Shown piece by piece: positions 37,520 through 49,800 of a stretch of 64,000 bases of DNA. The stretch's first letter is position 1. Each line of letters starts with the position of its first letter. The stretch covers positions 1,231,001 through 1,295,000 of the forward strand of contig JAPWDM010000045.1 of assembly GCA_035578155.1 (NCBI GenBank), given 5' to 3'. This stretch comes from Brachynemurus nebulosus. Lineage: Eukaryota > Arthropoda > Insecta > Neuroptera > Myrmeleontidae. Both the position numbers and the translations under genes were made by a program. The notes under the pieces were generated by a model. The model searched no databases. It was not told where the DNA came from and worked only from the letters and a program-made list of their open reading frames with translations.

Positions 37520-38705
37520 TTTGATATTAATTAAATCCATATTTAATAAGATTTCAATTGTTTTAATTTTACCAAAATAATTTATTTTGGTTTCTACAGA
37601 TACGTTGAATTTTAATAGTCTGAGAAGGACAAAAATTAATTGATAGGTGATAATAGTGAAAGTAAAGTGAATTTACTTTAATCTAAGTTTTTGTGAATAG
37701 AAATGCTAATTTAATTGCAAGAATGCTCTCAGTAGATAAAATGTAAAATTATTATTAAAGAAAAAGATTGTTATAGTTGAAATTTATCGATAGTGACATG
37801 CTACTGTACACTTAACTTTAGCCATTGAGTTGAATCTTGAAATTTAAATAGGACATCAATTTTCATTTTCGGTCATTACAAATTTCAGTACACTATCACG
37901 CAGGATTACTTTCGTTATAGAAGTTTTCACTTTAAAAAAATAAAAATAAATAAATTTATAACCTGAATTTAAAAAAAAAAATTGAAATCACCAAGTTCTA
38001 TTTAATAATTAAATGAATCGCTTTAACTTGGAAATTTTAAATACTGTAGTTGAAAATGTAACATTATTTTTAGCAAAATTAAAATCAAAAGTACAAACTT
38101 TTTGCAAACTAATGGATCATATTGTAACGAAAAAATGTTCTATATGTGGAAACATGGAAACAGAAAAATTAATTATTTTAAGAATGATGATAAGCATGTA
38201 CTTAATTCTGATCATAAACCTTAAAAGTTAGATATTAAAATCTATACATGAAGAACTTGTATATTGTTGAACAATAAGAAGTATTATGGGTAGAACGCAA
38301 TAAATTATTATTGGCAATTTTTTGCTCAACAATGTTTCCCTGATTGAAACGTTTAATTGTTGATTTTTTGAAGTAACTATACGTATTTATTATTTAGTGT
38401 TATAAAATCTGCCTGTTTGTGAGTAATATCCGATTAAACTGATTTTCTAAAAAAAATTTTCATCATTTCTTACGTTTACGTCTGTTTATTGAATCAACTC
38501 TGATATCTTTCTATTAATCTTAAGAGCTTGTTTGAGCTACGGTTCATTTGATAACAGTACATACGTGAGACAGTTTATCTACGACGACTGCTAACATGTT
38601 AATGATGGTGGGAGCGTGAGGAAGACTAAAAATTAAAAAACGGAAATTATGAAAAATTACGAATTAAGTACATAATGTTCTTACACTATTTTTAAAAAGA
38701 CGTAC
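37520..38705. other. AT-rich non-coding stretch
   Basis: No bounded element seen. The open frame at 38013-38231 has one CSIC pair but no recognisable domain. Confidence 0.4.
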
Positions 38706-38709
38706 ATAT

Positions 38710-38840
38710 CGTCAGCTGAGTAGGGGTTTGTACCAAGTCCATTTTTTAAAAATTTTTTCTAAATGGTTGCTTCATTAGTTTTGGCGTTGAGAAAAAAATT
38801 GTTAAAAATGGACTTGGCACAAACCAATACTCAGCTGACA
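38710..38840. mobile_element. Short palindromic MITE (131 bp)
   Basis: Arms of about 43 bp (gtcagctgagta at both ends, ccaagtccattttt inside) are flanked by ATAT at 38706-38709 and 38841-38844. The ATAT is itself palindromic, so the exact boundary is uncertain. The inner block caagtccat also occurs in the ends of the element at 22254-23425. Confidence 0.7.
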
Positions 38841-38844
38841 ATAT

Positions 38845-40850
38845 GTGCGTGTGTTCGTATACATAACATGTAGACATTTTTCTCTGTATGATATTTGGCG
38901 ACTCCGTTGGAAATTTCACCAAATTCCGTCCAGCCGTCATTTTGAGGGTTTCTTAGTGAAAACATTGAAATCGTTTGAACTTTTTTTTAGCGAATTTCCA
39001 GAATGGAATTTCGGATAATTTTTGATTATTTTTGAATAATCAGTGTCGAACTTTATATAATTTAATAGTTAGTGTCGTTTTTTAAAAACTGGTTGAGTTT
39101 TTAAGTTCATATAGAAAGTAAAAAAATCAGATAATTATATTATTAGCAAACCAAAGGCAAATTTTAACATTAAATAGAAGTAAGAAATATTTTATTCTGA
39201 GACTGGTGAAGAATTCTAGCTATGGACTACGAAATCCTGTTTAACTTTTTGTTAATTCATCCACTATCCAGTAAATACATACTTTTAGATAAAAAAAAAA
39301 AACTGTTTTTAGCTCTTCAAATATGTGAACAAAAAAACCTGAAAATTTCAAAATGATTGGATTAATTTCTTATATTAAATTAGCTTTCTAAAAATTACCT
39401 ATTTTCTGATTGTGTTAAAGTCAAACCGACTTCCTGCATAAAATTTATGCATTTAAAACTAGGCCCCTTTTTCTTTATACGTAAAATTAAAATGCATAAG
39501 TATGTTACCTTTTGTACTTATCCTGCTCATGCTTTCTATTTACTGTTTGCTACTTATCATTTCGGTACGAACAAGCTATAAAATTTAAAAACATAAGTTT
39601 AAAATTCTTGAATAAAACTTTAAGATTTTACATAATACCAATTTAATTGGTCATGAGTGTAGATTATTTTTTAAGCTTTATATATAGGTATTCATTTACC
39701 TACCTACAGAATATAATATTGTGAAAATGTATCCAACATGAAAACAATAGCAAGATCGGAAGATCTGAGTATATAGAGTTAACAGATTGAGTATAAAACA
39801 TACATAATATTATACTCCGCTATATGCGTGAGTGGTTTAAAAAAGAAAATTACTGAAAAACAATAGCATCACTTGGAGGATACAGAATGGTAAAATGGTA
39901 AATATTGTAATTATTATACAAATTATATTGTTTTTAAACATATCAAGATACCTTTTATATGCATTTAATGTAATGTTTATATGCATTTAACTCATATACG
40001 GTCTGTATGGAATTATGGATACTATGAATAGATAGATATACGCGCTCGTTGACTATGCATATAATAATTACAATTAAATAGTTTTCAACAACAATGTACA
40101 CAAAAGTACATATTTAACTTTTAACCCTTTGTAATGAATGTTTATAAAAACAACATCAATTTTAAACTCAATACATAGGTAATTCAAACTATAGTTACTT
40201 CTAATCGAATGAAGTGAAAAGGTTAAAGATCTTCGTTGGAAACATCAAGCATTTTGATAAATTTAAAGTTCCCTTCCCAAGGAACTAGCTTAACAATTTT
40301 TTGATTTGTGACTGTAAAAGTTAACAGTAATTCACTTTTACCCAACGACCTCTCGCCTTTTTGGACTTCCGGGACTTATTGTTAGTCACGAAAGAAAAAT
40401 TGACTGCCATCATCAGCATAAATCCCATAAACTTAAAGCTTTTGTTAAATATTGTTTTTATTTCTAAGTACAGTGTCTACTGTAACTATTTAAATATCTT
40501 CATCATACTAGTCGACAGTCGTATTGATTGGGGTAGCCTAGTGACCATACCAATTGTGACATTGGTGAAACTGTGCCAGTGACACAATGGACCCAAATAT
40601 ATAAATAATTGTACTCGTGTTAATAACGTTTAAAAGCTGGAAGAAACAAAACGAAACTGCAAAAATATTTAAAAACATTTATAGTTTAGCAAAATAGTTT
40701 AACGATAATTTTACGATCTTCTACATTTCGACAAATTTTAGGACATTCCTGTTTAATTTGATACAACATGCATGCCTCTGACTGCTTTGTTTTTTTGTTC
40801 ATTTTTTTTAATTTCATCTTGCTTCCATCGTTTTGTCTCGTTTATTCAGC
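38845..40850. other. Non-coding stretch with one repeat fragment
   Basis: A fragment of the dispersed family (ttagcgaatttccagaatgg) lies at 38987-39007. No gene recognised. Confidence 0.45.
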
Positions 40851-40889
40851 AGTTGGATTTTTTGATTTTTTGATTTTATTTTTTTTGCG

Positions 40890-41000
40890 GGCGGAAAGTA
40901 ACTTTCCGCACGCAAGTTGACAATAAAACACGCAAAATTTAATCAAAACATGCAAAGCCGCCTCCTGATTTTTCATTAAAAATAAAAATAAGTAGCTCGC
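40890..41000 (-). repeat. Shared module with open frame, copy 1
   Basis: The minus strand reads NQEAALHVLIKFCVFYCQ in an open frame, followed by a dyad around cgtgcggaaagt / actttccgcacg. The plus strand at 53417-53510 has a close copy reading NQEAALRVLIKFCVFYCQ. A 1-bp indel after the shared frame separates them. Function unknown. Confidence 0.6.
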
Positions 41001-41127
41001 TATATATGTAGCGGTATAGGGAATAAGAAAATTCAAAGCTCCCAGCCGAGTACTAAAAATTGCCAAAGACTTGGCAGGTATTTTTTTATTGTTTAAGAAA
41101 TGTCCGAACTTTAATTTCGTCTAAGTT

Positions 41128-41437
41128 TGAAGTGGTAACTCGATCGGTACCTTAACGGTACAATAAAAAATTAATTAAAAAATTCGCTGCCTCACAGTGA
41201 CCCGTTTTTAATGAGGCAGACCAAGATATTTCATTTTTACACGTAAAAACAAAAATTATAAGACTAATTTCAAGTGGTAACACGAACGGTACCGCCACAG
41301 TACTACAAAAATTATTTTAAAAAAATCATACAAATTTTATGGCCAACTTTTATACTGGCAGGTGCGAATTTTTTTATCGATTATAGTCACTAGTATCTAA
41401 AAAAAAATATTTTACTTGGTAACTCGATGGGGGCAAG
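41128..41437 (+). repeat. Iterated gtggtaactcgatcggtacc motif, three copies
   Basis: Copies begin near 41131, 41272 and 41418 (the last shorter), spaced about 141 and 146 bp in one orientation. A small dyad, gcctcac...aatgaggc, lies between the first two. No bounding inverted repeat found. Confidence 0.6.
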
Positions 41438-41458
41438 ATCCTGCAGTGAGCTCTTGCT

Positions 41459-41634
41459 CTAACTGCAAATTTAAAATTTACACATTTGCAACAATGAAAG
41501 ATGTAAAGCTACGAAAACGGGAATTCCTTAAATTCGTAAGTGATGAATCATACTTAAATTTAAGTGAAATAGATCATAGAATTGTAGTTACTACAACTAC
41601 GGGAAAATATATCATAATCTTTAAAGGAAATTGA
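41459..41634 (+). pseudogene. Multi-copy reading-frame fragment, copy B
   Basis: The frame from the ATG near 41494 reads MKDVKLRKREFLKFVSDESY, then LNLSEIDH, then diverges and stops at 41632-41634. Homology to copies A and C ends right after the DH codons in all three, near the block gaaat(g/a)ga(c/t)cat. Protein family not recognised. Confidence 0.55.
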
Positions 41635-42035
41635 AGTTAATTGTCTCAATATACCAGTTATCATAAATGAAAAATGGATGTCTACAAAACAATTTCCTTT
41701 ATTCATGTTAGGTAGATAAATAAATAATTAACTCTATACGTATTAACTGTGTGTGTGTGTGTGTATGTGTGTTAATCCATTTGCATAAAACAAAATAATG
41801 AAACTCACAACCAGTAGTACCATTTGATCGCACACGTATGTGTGTAAATATTTCGGAAATATAAAAATTAAGTACCTTAATTAAAATACACCTGCTTTGC
41901 TTGTTGTGTAGACTACATAATACACGTATTTATAACGTTATACATATCACCACTAACCAAAACACACATATGTTACTGTTTATCAAAAGGAAATGTATAA
42001 ACAGTACCTGACTTACTAAATTATTTAACCACTAG

Positions 42036-42600
42036 CCGTATGCCCGATGGGATTTCCCATCGACAACGTCTTTTTATTAGGTACTTACTTTCTGCTCACT
42101 TTTAATGTTTTTCAAAAGCCTAAATCAATATCCTCGTTTCTAACTTCAAAAATAACGAACTTCCCATATGAACTTTCATTTTCTGTTTTAACGCTTTAGG
42201 GAATAAAGTTTCAGAAACAACTGACTTTTATTTATAAATGAAAGCCTAAACGCCAATTTTCATAACTCCTGTGCTTAATTTCGTCCTTTTAAACCCAACA
42301 GTTTAGGTTTGTGCGTTGTTTGTCAGTCAAAGTTAAAGATTCATTAAATAAGATATTATTTATTTCAATAGCCATAGTAGCATATTTTTATGTACCACTA
42401 ACTTCAAAAATAACGAATAATTATACAAATTTTCATCCCCTATTAAACCCACTTGGAGGACGAATTTTCAAAAATCCTTTCTTAGTGCTTACCTACGTTA
42501 CATAGGGAACTCTTATGCTAAATTATATTCTTCTAAACCCAACGGTTTAGGCTGTGCGTTGTCTGTCAGTCAATCAGTCACTCAGTCAGTGTCTTCTAAA
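42036..42600 (+). repeat. Decayed interspersed repeat with internal duplication
   Basis: Two related segments of about 245 bp each end in a block near aaacccaac(a/g)gtttagg and gtgcgttg(t)ctgtcagtca (about 42293 and 42537). Both contain acttcaaaaataacgaa. The last one runs into a cagt-type simple repeat. It looks like a widespread insect transposon remnant; I cannot name the class. Confidence 0.6.
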
Positions 42601-42835
42601 GTCTGTATAATTTTCAACAAAAGTTGCGTTTACAAGATGTGCTTTAAAGTTTGGATTAATCGAATTCGTTTAAACCGAGCTCGTGATTACACAAATTTAA
42701 AACCATTTGTAATTACTGCTGGGCTCAACGTTATCCTAGCTCTGAGTATATTGATTGTTTAACGTATTTCATGTTAGTTTAATTGTACTAAAAGAGGATT
42801 AAGTTGCATTCTACTGTAGTTCTTTTAATTTTTCA

Positions 42836-43100
42836 GTGTTCCGTACCAAAATTGGTAAAACGGAACACTTTGCAATCACTATGGTGTCCGTTCGTCTGTC
42901 GCAGGCGATTTTCTCTGGAACGCTTCGATGTAGAAATTTGAAAAGCACAAAGATAGGATGTGGTGGCCCGATTACAGATGTGTTGAATTTCGATTCTGGG
43001 GGCTTATTTTAAAAGATAACATGAAAGTGAAAACTAAAAAATTTTCTCTAAGTGCACTGAATGGGTATCAAACGAAAGCTAATTAAAGCAAGAATTCAGT
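42836..43100 (+). repeat. Decayed interspersed repeat beginning with a hairpin
   Basis: It opens with a perfect 9-bp stem (gtgttccgt at 42836-42844, acggaacac at 42860-42868) enclosing a second dyad, accaaaattggt. The following text (ggtgtccgttcgtctgtcgc) is of a type common in insect repeats. The right limit is uncertain. Confidence 0.5.
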
Positions 43101-44947
43101 AACATATACAACTACATACTTTGCCTATTTTTTTCCTTTTTCTTTGAAAAAACTTTTTAAAAATTTCTGTCCTTGACCTTTATCAACAGAAGGATCGCTT
43201 AGAAATATCTAAAAAAAATTCATGAACACTAAGAATGAGGTGTAGATTGAAAATGAGGTGTAGATTGCGAATTCCAATTTTCTTGGAATTTAATAAGAAA
43301 ATTTGATGACACATTTTGCTTTTATCAAGATGTTATTAGCCGATAATTGTATTAATTTTAAACGGGTTCTTTGGTTAATTTTCTAGAAAGTGAGTTTTTA
43401 AAATTAAAGAAGTAAGGAATAGCTGGTAAATTTATACACGAAAAATCTTTTGCACTTGAATATTAGATATCCAACATTTATAAAATTTTCTTAGGTATCC
43501 ACAGAAATCAAAAATCCAAACTATTCAAGGAAATTGACATCAGTTCCAAAAAAAGTCATTTTGAGAAAACGCAGTTAATGTTTTGCGTAAATTTTTCTTG
43601 ATATTTAAGATACTATATTTTAAATATTGACACTTACAATAATACTATCCCAAAATTTTTTTACATAATTTTGATTCTACCTATAATCTATATTCTTCCA
43701 GAAAATGCAAAAAAAGACAATTCAAATATTTTCACCCATCCCAGTGGTGTTCCCTCTTAAGGGAAGTATAACGAAGCTCAGACGGCTAAAGTCCAATGTG
43801 AATATTACCAAACAAAATTTTGGGGGTAAGGGATGAACCAGAAATATAAGAGATTAGTACGTAGTTAATTAGTGTCTACGGTGATAACTTTTGTATTGCT
43901 CACAAAACGAAATTAACAGAAATTTTAAATGCAAATAGGTACGTTCAAAATAGGTATTCCATTACATTTAATTCTCCGAGCAAGAACACTTCTAATACTC
44001 CGTAAAAAATTTAAATATGCCTCCACACAAACTGAAAAAAGAATAATTTAATTACTATCAAATAGGCACTATAAAATGAATAACAATTTGTTATTATTTT
44101 TATTCCAAAAAGAAAAAAAAAAAATTGTGGGTATAGGAATTCAACGAGGCTTCTAAATATTCGCTACCGGAAACCGAGCAGCACTGGAATGAAAATAAAT
44201 TTTAATTTACCTTAAATACCAAAACTAATTAATAACAGCAAACTGTTGTACGTTTATATAATGATAAATGATTATCACTTAATCCACACCTGACATTATC
44301 TTCGCAGTGCTGAATATGTATACACAAACACACAATAAGGACGTAAATATAATACGCTTTATAGGTATGTACTAACACTCCATACCTATCGTCATGGAAT
44401 AAGTACGTTAAATTTCGTTCCACACAACAAATTGAGGGTACAAAATTTTCTCCCATAAGATTATCTCGTTGCCATATATTCTATCCATATCGTCCCAAAC
44501 GCACGGCATGGGCCGTACAGTCATAATCAAAATGTCGACAAAAGACTTCACAACAATGAAGGTGAGTATTATAGGTATATAAAATATTAAAGCATGATAT
44601 TATTATACGACAACGTGAATTGTTTCGACTCACTGAACCGAGACCACGACTTCCGTTTCCCGTCCGTACGTTATTTTTTTTTCGTTTTTTTGAAATGTCT
44701 ATGTGTGCATAAGAGCTGGTTGGTAGTCTCTATACATATACTTACGTATACGTATCTAAGTAAATATCTGTCTATTTGTTAGTATGTTTATTTACGTAAT
44801 GGACACTGAGTGAACCTTTTTCAAGGCATTATAGTGAACTTTGTTAAGAAAAAGTCAATGAATGCATAAGTATTATAATTAATACTGAAGGGTATTCATA
44901 TGTTAAATATCTATTTAATTGTAAAAATCATGCAATCGTAACTATAG
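43101..44947. other. AT-rich non-coding stretch, nothing recognised
   Basis: No gene, RNA or bounded element seen. Confidence 0.4.
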
Positions 44948-45140
44948 TCCTAACTAATATTTATAAATGTGAAGATGAGCTTGTTTGTTTGTTTATTTGC
45001 CGTTTTTTTTAAGCTTCAATCGCTTAACTAATCGACCCTCAGCTTTGCACAGATAGCTTGAGGAACAAAAAATGTTATAGGCTATTTTTTACCTCGTGAA
45101 AATTCCCTAGTTAGTGACACTCTATAAAAAATATGAAAAA
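44948..45140 (+). repeat. Fragment of a Helitron-like or related interspersed repeat
   Basis: Begins tcctaactaatatttataaa, which resembles the TC start of insect Helitrons, then a gttt-rich tract, then cttaactaatcgaccctcag. No 3' terminus follows nearby. The class is inference only. Confidence 0.4.
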
Positions 45141-45199
45141 AGTACGATTTTTTAATTTTTTGTTTTTTGCTGAAAATTATTTTTTTAATTATAATTTAA

Positions 45200-45709
45200 C
45201 CCTTAATTGCATTTCGTTGCAAATTTGCAACGCTACTTTTTTTTATTGTAATAGCCATAATATTTAGTTTCTCAGTTTATTAGATAGTGTATAGCAGTTC
45301 TACAACTGTATTAAATATACGTATATTTAACTATTTTTTCTTCACAGATAACAACAAAATATTATAATAGGTACCCACAGTATTACAATCGTCACTGCCA
45401 TCTTGGATAAAAAAGACAATTTTCTTGCGTAAAGTTTTTAATAATTTTTTAAGATTAAATTAGTGAATATTGTGGTTTTTTGTTTTTATAAAAGGTACTT
45501 ACAGGCAGGTAAATATTATGTTATTTTTTTAACAATATAAAACAACCAATGCACGACATTGCAAATTTTCAACGAATCTTTTTCCTTTAATGAAAACCTT
45601 AAACCTGAATGAGGATTTTTTTTATTTTTCCCGTTATATGTAGAATGTAGAGCTTTCTTTACCGAAAAAAGATGTTTGTCCTATTTTTAAAAAATCATAC
45701 AATTAAGGA
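45200..45709. mobile_element. piggyBac-like TTAA element (510 bp)
   Basis: TTAA lies on both sides (45196-45199 and 45710-45713). Ends are inverted: left cccttaattgcat, right (reverse complement) tccttaattgtat. TTAA duplication with a CCC-type terminus is the piggyBac signature. Inside the left end is a dyad gttgcaaatttgcaac. No transposase. Confidence 0.75.
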
Positions 45710-45893
45710 TTAATTTTTTTTTTTTTGCTGATATGAAAACACCATACACATATTCAAATACACTATTCTTATGCAGATTTTTCATTACAATCTAAATTCT
45801 TACGATAAAACCTCTATAATAACACAAGTTTTTTGCTTCTAAAGGCATTAAATTACGAAAGAAGTAGTATTTTAAAAAAATTAAAATCTTTAA

Positions 45894-46800
45894 CCCTAGA
45901 ATCATACGTAGGTACTCGTCAAAACGACGAACGAACTTCTCTACCTGCTCCAATACTGTGACTTGTCGGTACCTGCTCGCTGTGAAACTTCTGTTATCTA
46001 ATTTATTTGTTATTATAACACATAAGACATATAAATTTTGTTTATAGCTATTGTCGTTTTTTTTATACTGAAACAGTGTGCGTCAAAAGGACGACGATGT
46101 ATGATTAACCTATATTTTTTTTTAAAGATTTTGTACTCCACATATAAAAGTTTTCCTAATTTTTCTAAAATTTATTAAAGATATGGATGTTATAATTAAT
46201 TTATTCAATGATTATGATAATGTGAAAGATGATTACAGCTGTTTGACTTATAGAGACGACATAATACTGAAGTTTGAATATATTGAATAGAAAACTAAAG
46301 AATGCGTTTCGAATGACTTAATAAAAGATTAACAATTTATTTTGTGGAAAATATTTTAATTTTTATTATTTTTTGAGATCTTATTCGAAAAGTTACTAAC
46401 AAATTTTAGAAAATTTACAAATGTGCCTAATGGGAAAATAACTACATATCTATAGGAATATTTATAACTGAGAAATTTCACATTCTGTAAAGTCACACGT
46501 GTCCACTGATTCATAATAGTTCATAAATTAATTATTACAATTGATGTATTTATATATTTTTTAATTTTTATAATGAAAATATGCTTTGATAAAAAGATTA
46601 AAAAAATTAATAAATATTTACATTAAGAAATTTTTCCAAATCCAATTTTTTTAAATATTTTGTTCACTTTTGTAGTATTGTTATGTAAAAAAAAATTTTT
46701 TTTGCAAATAAACTCTAAAACTCCCCGTAAAAAGTCCATTCGTCGAAACGACGCCGATGTATGATTAACTTGACTCGTAGACCAACGTATGATTCTAGGG
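45894..46800. mobile_element. piggyBac-like TTAA element with CCCTAGAA ends (907 bp)
   Basis: TTAA at 45890-45893 and 46801-46804. The inverted ends (ccctagaatcatacgt, 16 bp exact, extended by gg) have the CCCTAGAA form of piggyBac. A block near cgacgatgtatgattaac occurs at about 46090 and, diverged, at about 46751, and related cgtcaaaacgacg text lies by the left end. A short frame from an ATG near 46182 gives about 35 residues that I cannot assign to a transposase. Confidence 0.82.
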
Positions 46801-46804
46801 TTAA

Positions 46805-49800
46805 AATAAATAAAATAATGATGTGGTAAGGTGGAGTCTGATACTCTATCGAAATTGTAATAGTCGGAATTTATTTATTTCAAATATCGATAAAATTTCA
46901 ACATCAACAGTAATAATTATGTTTTTCTTTCAGACCTCTAAAAAAAGATTTGACTGATCTAGTTAGGAATAGGAATTGTATTCTAAATTATCTCTAACAA
47001 TGATTTCACAACTTATTACTGTACAACTTGTAAAATTTTTAGTAAAAATATAAGTGCCTACCTACATAAACTTCATATTTTATAATTTGCCTAAATGGTC
47101 CAAATAAGAACGCAAAAATCTTTCCATTTTTCTCCGTTTTTTAATCACTGACACCGGTTTTAATCTTACTTAGCAAACTTGCCACGTAATGATTGGCAAA
47201 CTTATTATTTCGTTCTACAATCTAATAATTTTGTTAATAAAGAACACAATGACAGAAGAAGGAAGAGTCAAGAGGGACGGATGTAGAGTCCTTAGGGCAT
47301 CACGTCATCAAAATCGGGTGTAACTCATGCCGTGTGAAGTATTAACCACGTAATATAACTGCAATAATAATAATGGTAAAATGGCAGCTATTAAATAGTA
47401 GAGTTCACGACAAGAGACCTCCAACAATATTATCTTGGCTTTGATAAATTGTATAAATTTAGTAGTTCGATAACTATAAGCTCACTGCTGTCCCATCAAT
47501 CACACAAATTATTTCTATGAAAACATGAAGCGATCGATTTGTTCTAATCCGAACAAATGAATTTCTCGATACGCAAACAATTTACGACTGGGTGTAATCG
47601 TGTGTAAGGAACTTTAACCTTATCTGATTTTGATTAAATTAACAAAAACGGACTCCACATAAATCAACTGAACAAACACTCTGTGTATTCTTGTCATGTG
47701 TCGGTTCCGTACTACCTGGTGACATTTATACGTTTTTAACATACCTAATAGGTTACCCTAGATATGTCCAATTTATACAACAGGTAAATAATGACTGCCC
47801 TTACGAATGAGCTTTGTGTAATGGGTACCTTGTTTACGTTTAAATGTGCCTTATGTAAGGAGGTCCATTTCGTAATATCTACGAGTGAACGGTCACAGTT
47901 CTTTGTATTTCCACAACAAAAGAGTGAATATAAATTATGAAAAGAATACGACAAAAAGTCAAGGGATAACTATTTTTTTTTTTTTTGTTATTTTGAAGCA
48001 ATAGAGAAAATTTTTGTTCTTCATAATTATGTAATATAATAAACATTTAAAGCAAAATATATTTACGTCATTATTTAAAAGAACGGATTTCTTTCTGCAG
48101 ATATTTTCAAAAGCTCTGGCAGTAAAATATACAATCCAGTTCATTCTAGAACATTACAAGAATTTACAGTTGAGTAAACATTTTAGTTAGCTGCGTTCTA
48201 GCTTCGAATTAAAATAATCGATGTATCCTGCCTATAGGCATAGGGTACACGTACCAAATTTTGAATACTACGTTTATAGTGAATACGCAAATACAGTAAA
48301 CTATGTATTTACAAAGTGCATTTTACAAACAGGTAATTTCAACAATAACTGCTGAAATCTTACTTGACCTAGTAACGCTGTATGTAAGCCTACATCTGAA
48401 AAGAACACTTTAATAATTTTCTCTCCGTAGTTTTTCCGTATTTCTTTTTATTAAAGATAACCTTGTTATAACACACGCCGAACAAATAAACAATTCTTTG
48501 TGTTTGTTTCTTCTACTGAAATTGTGGAGAATAATTTTTCAAGAAGAAATTATTTTTCTAAGAAATAAATACATAATTGTCGTGTAATATGACCTACATT
48601 TTAAAAACAGATTTAAAATATGTAGGTATATAATAGACAGAAGTTAATTAAATTTTTCTTTGAAAATCATCGGAAAATAGATATTTATAAAAAAAACAAA
48701 CTTTCTTTAATTTTAATTTTTCATAACGTTTGTAGGTATCCTGTTTCAGTGGTGTGAGTTATTTGTAATCTGATGAACATATTTGTTCACATACTAACAA
48801 TAAATAAAAAATATATATACGATCCCAGTGATAGCAGATTACGAAATTATATTAAAATCCGGATCAAGATAAATGCTTATTTGTTAACAACAACAACTTA
48901 GTGGATATTTCACAAATTTTATTCGGATGTCTGCAACAAATTTTGAGTATTTATTATTTTATAGCCTAAAATTAATCCAAAAATAATGAAAAAAAAATTT
49001 GTTATAATAAATAAACGCCACTGATGCCGCTTAGGTACTTCACAAGCGGCATAATTGAGTAACCAGGTAGGTATACTAATAGAATAGCGTAATAATAAGT
49101 TTGAGCTAAAATAATTTTTTCTTTAAAATTATGAATATTCAGCTTTGATACTTAACATATGTAATTACACGTACAGAATTGTATCAACAATTGCATAAAT
49201 ACAATACCATAATATAGCAACTTTGCATTTATGTTTACCCGTCAACAAAATAATAATTATTATATCCTGTAAATAATATAATAATTATTATCTTTTTATT
49301 TATTCGAATATAAACAAATGCAAATAAAATATTTCTTTATAGGTACGTAGGTGTAGCTATAAAAAAATATATACAAGCACAAATGAGACAGATCAAGCCT
49401 ACGTATAAAAAAGTGAAATCGTAAAGTTGCAGTAAGTAGCAATTTACACCATTACTGATTTAGTCTGTTACTAACTGCCGTGGTGTTCACGTCAAAATAA
49501 AAACCATGTTTTTTTAATCAACTCGTGAAATTGAAACAGAAAAAATATGAAGTGTGTGGTATTTAAGTGTAAAAATTCTACTGAATAAAAAATTTCTCAA
49601 AATAAAGGGATACCTTTCTTAAAATAAATAAATTTATTTTAATTGTTGACTGGTGGTAACTTACGGTGGCCATCATAGTATATAGTGTATGTATGCGAAC
49701 TGCATATATCATCATCAAAATATATTACTAACACATTGGTATATTCGTGTCCGTACATCGTGTGTTGTGATTGTATGTGTACTGTGTTGCGTCACTCATT

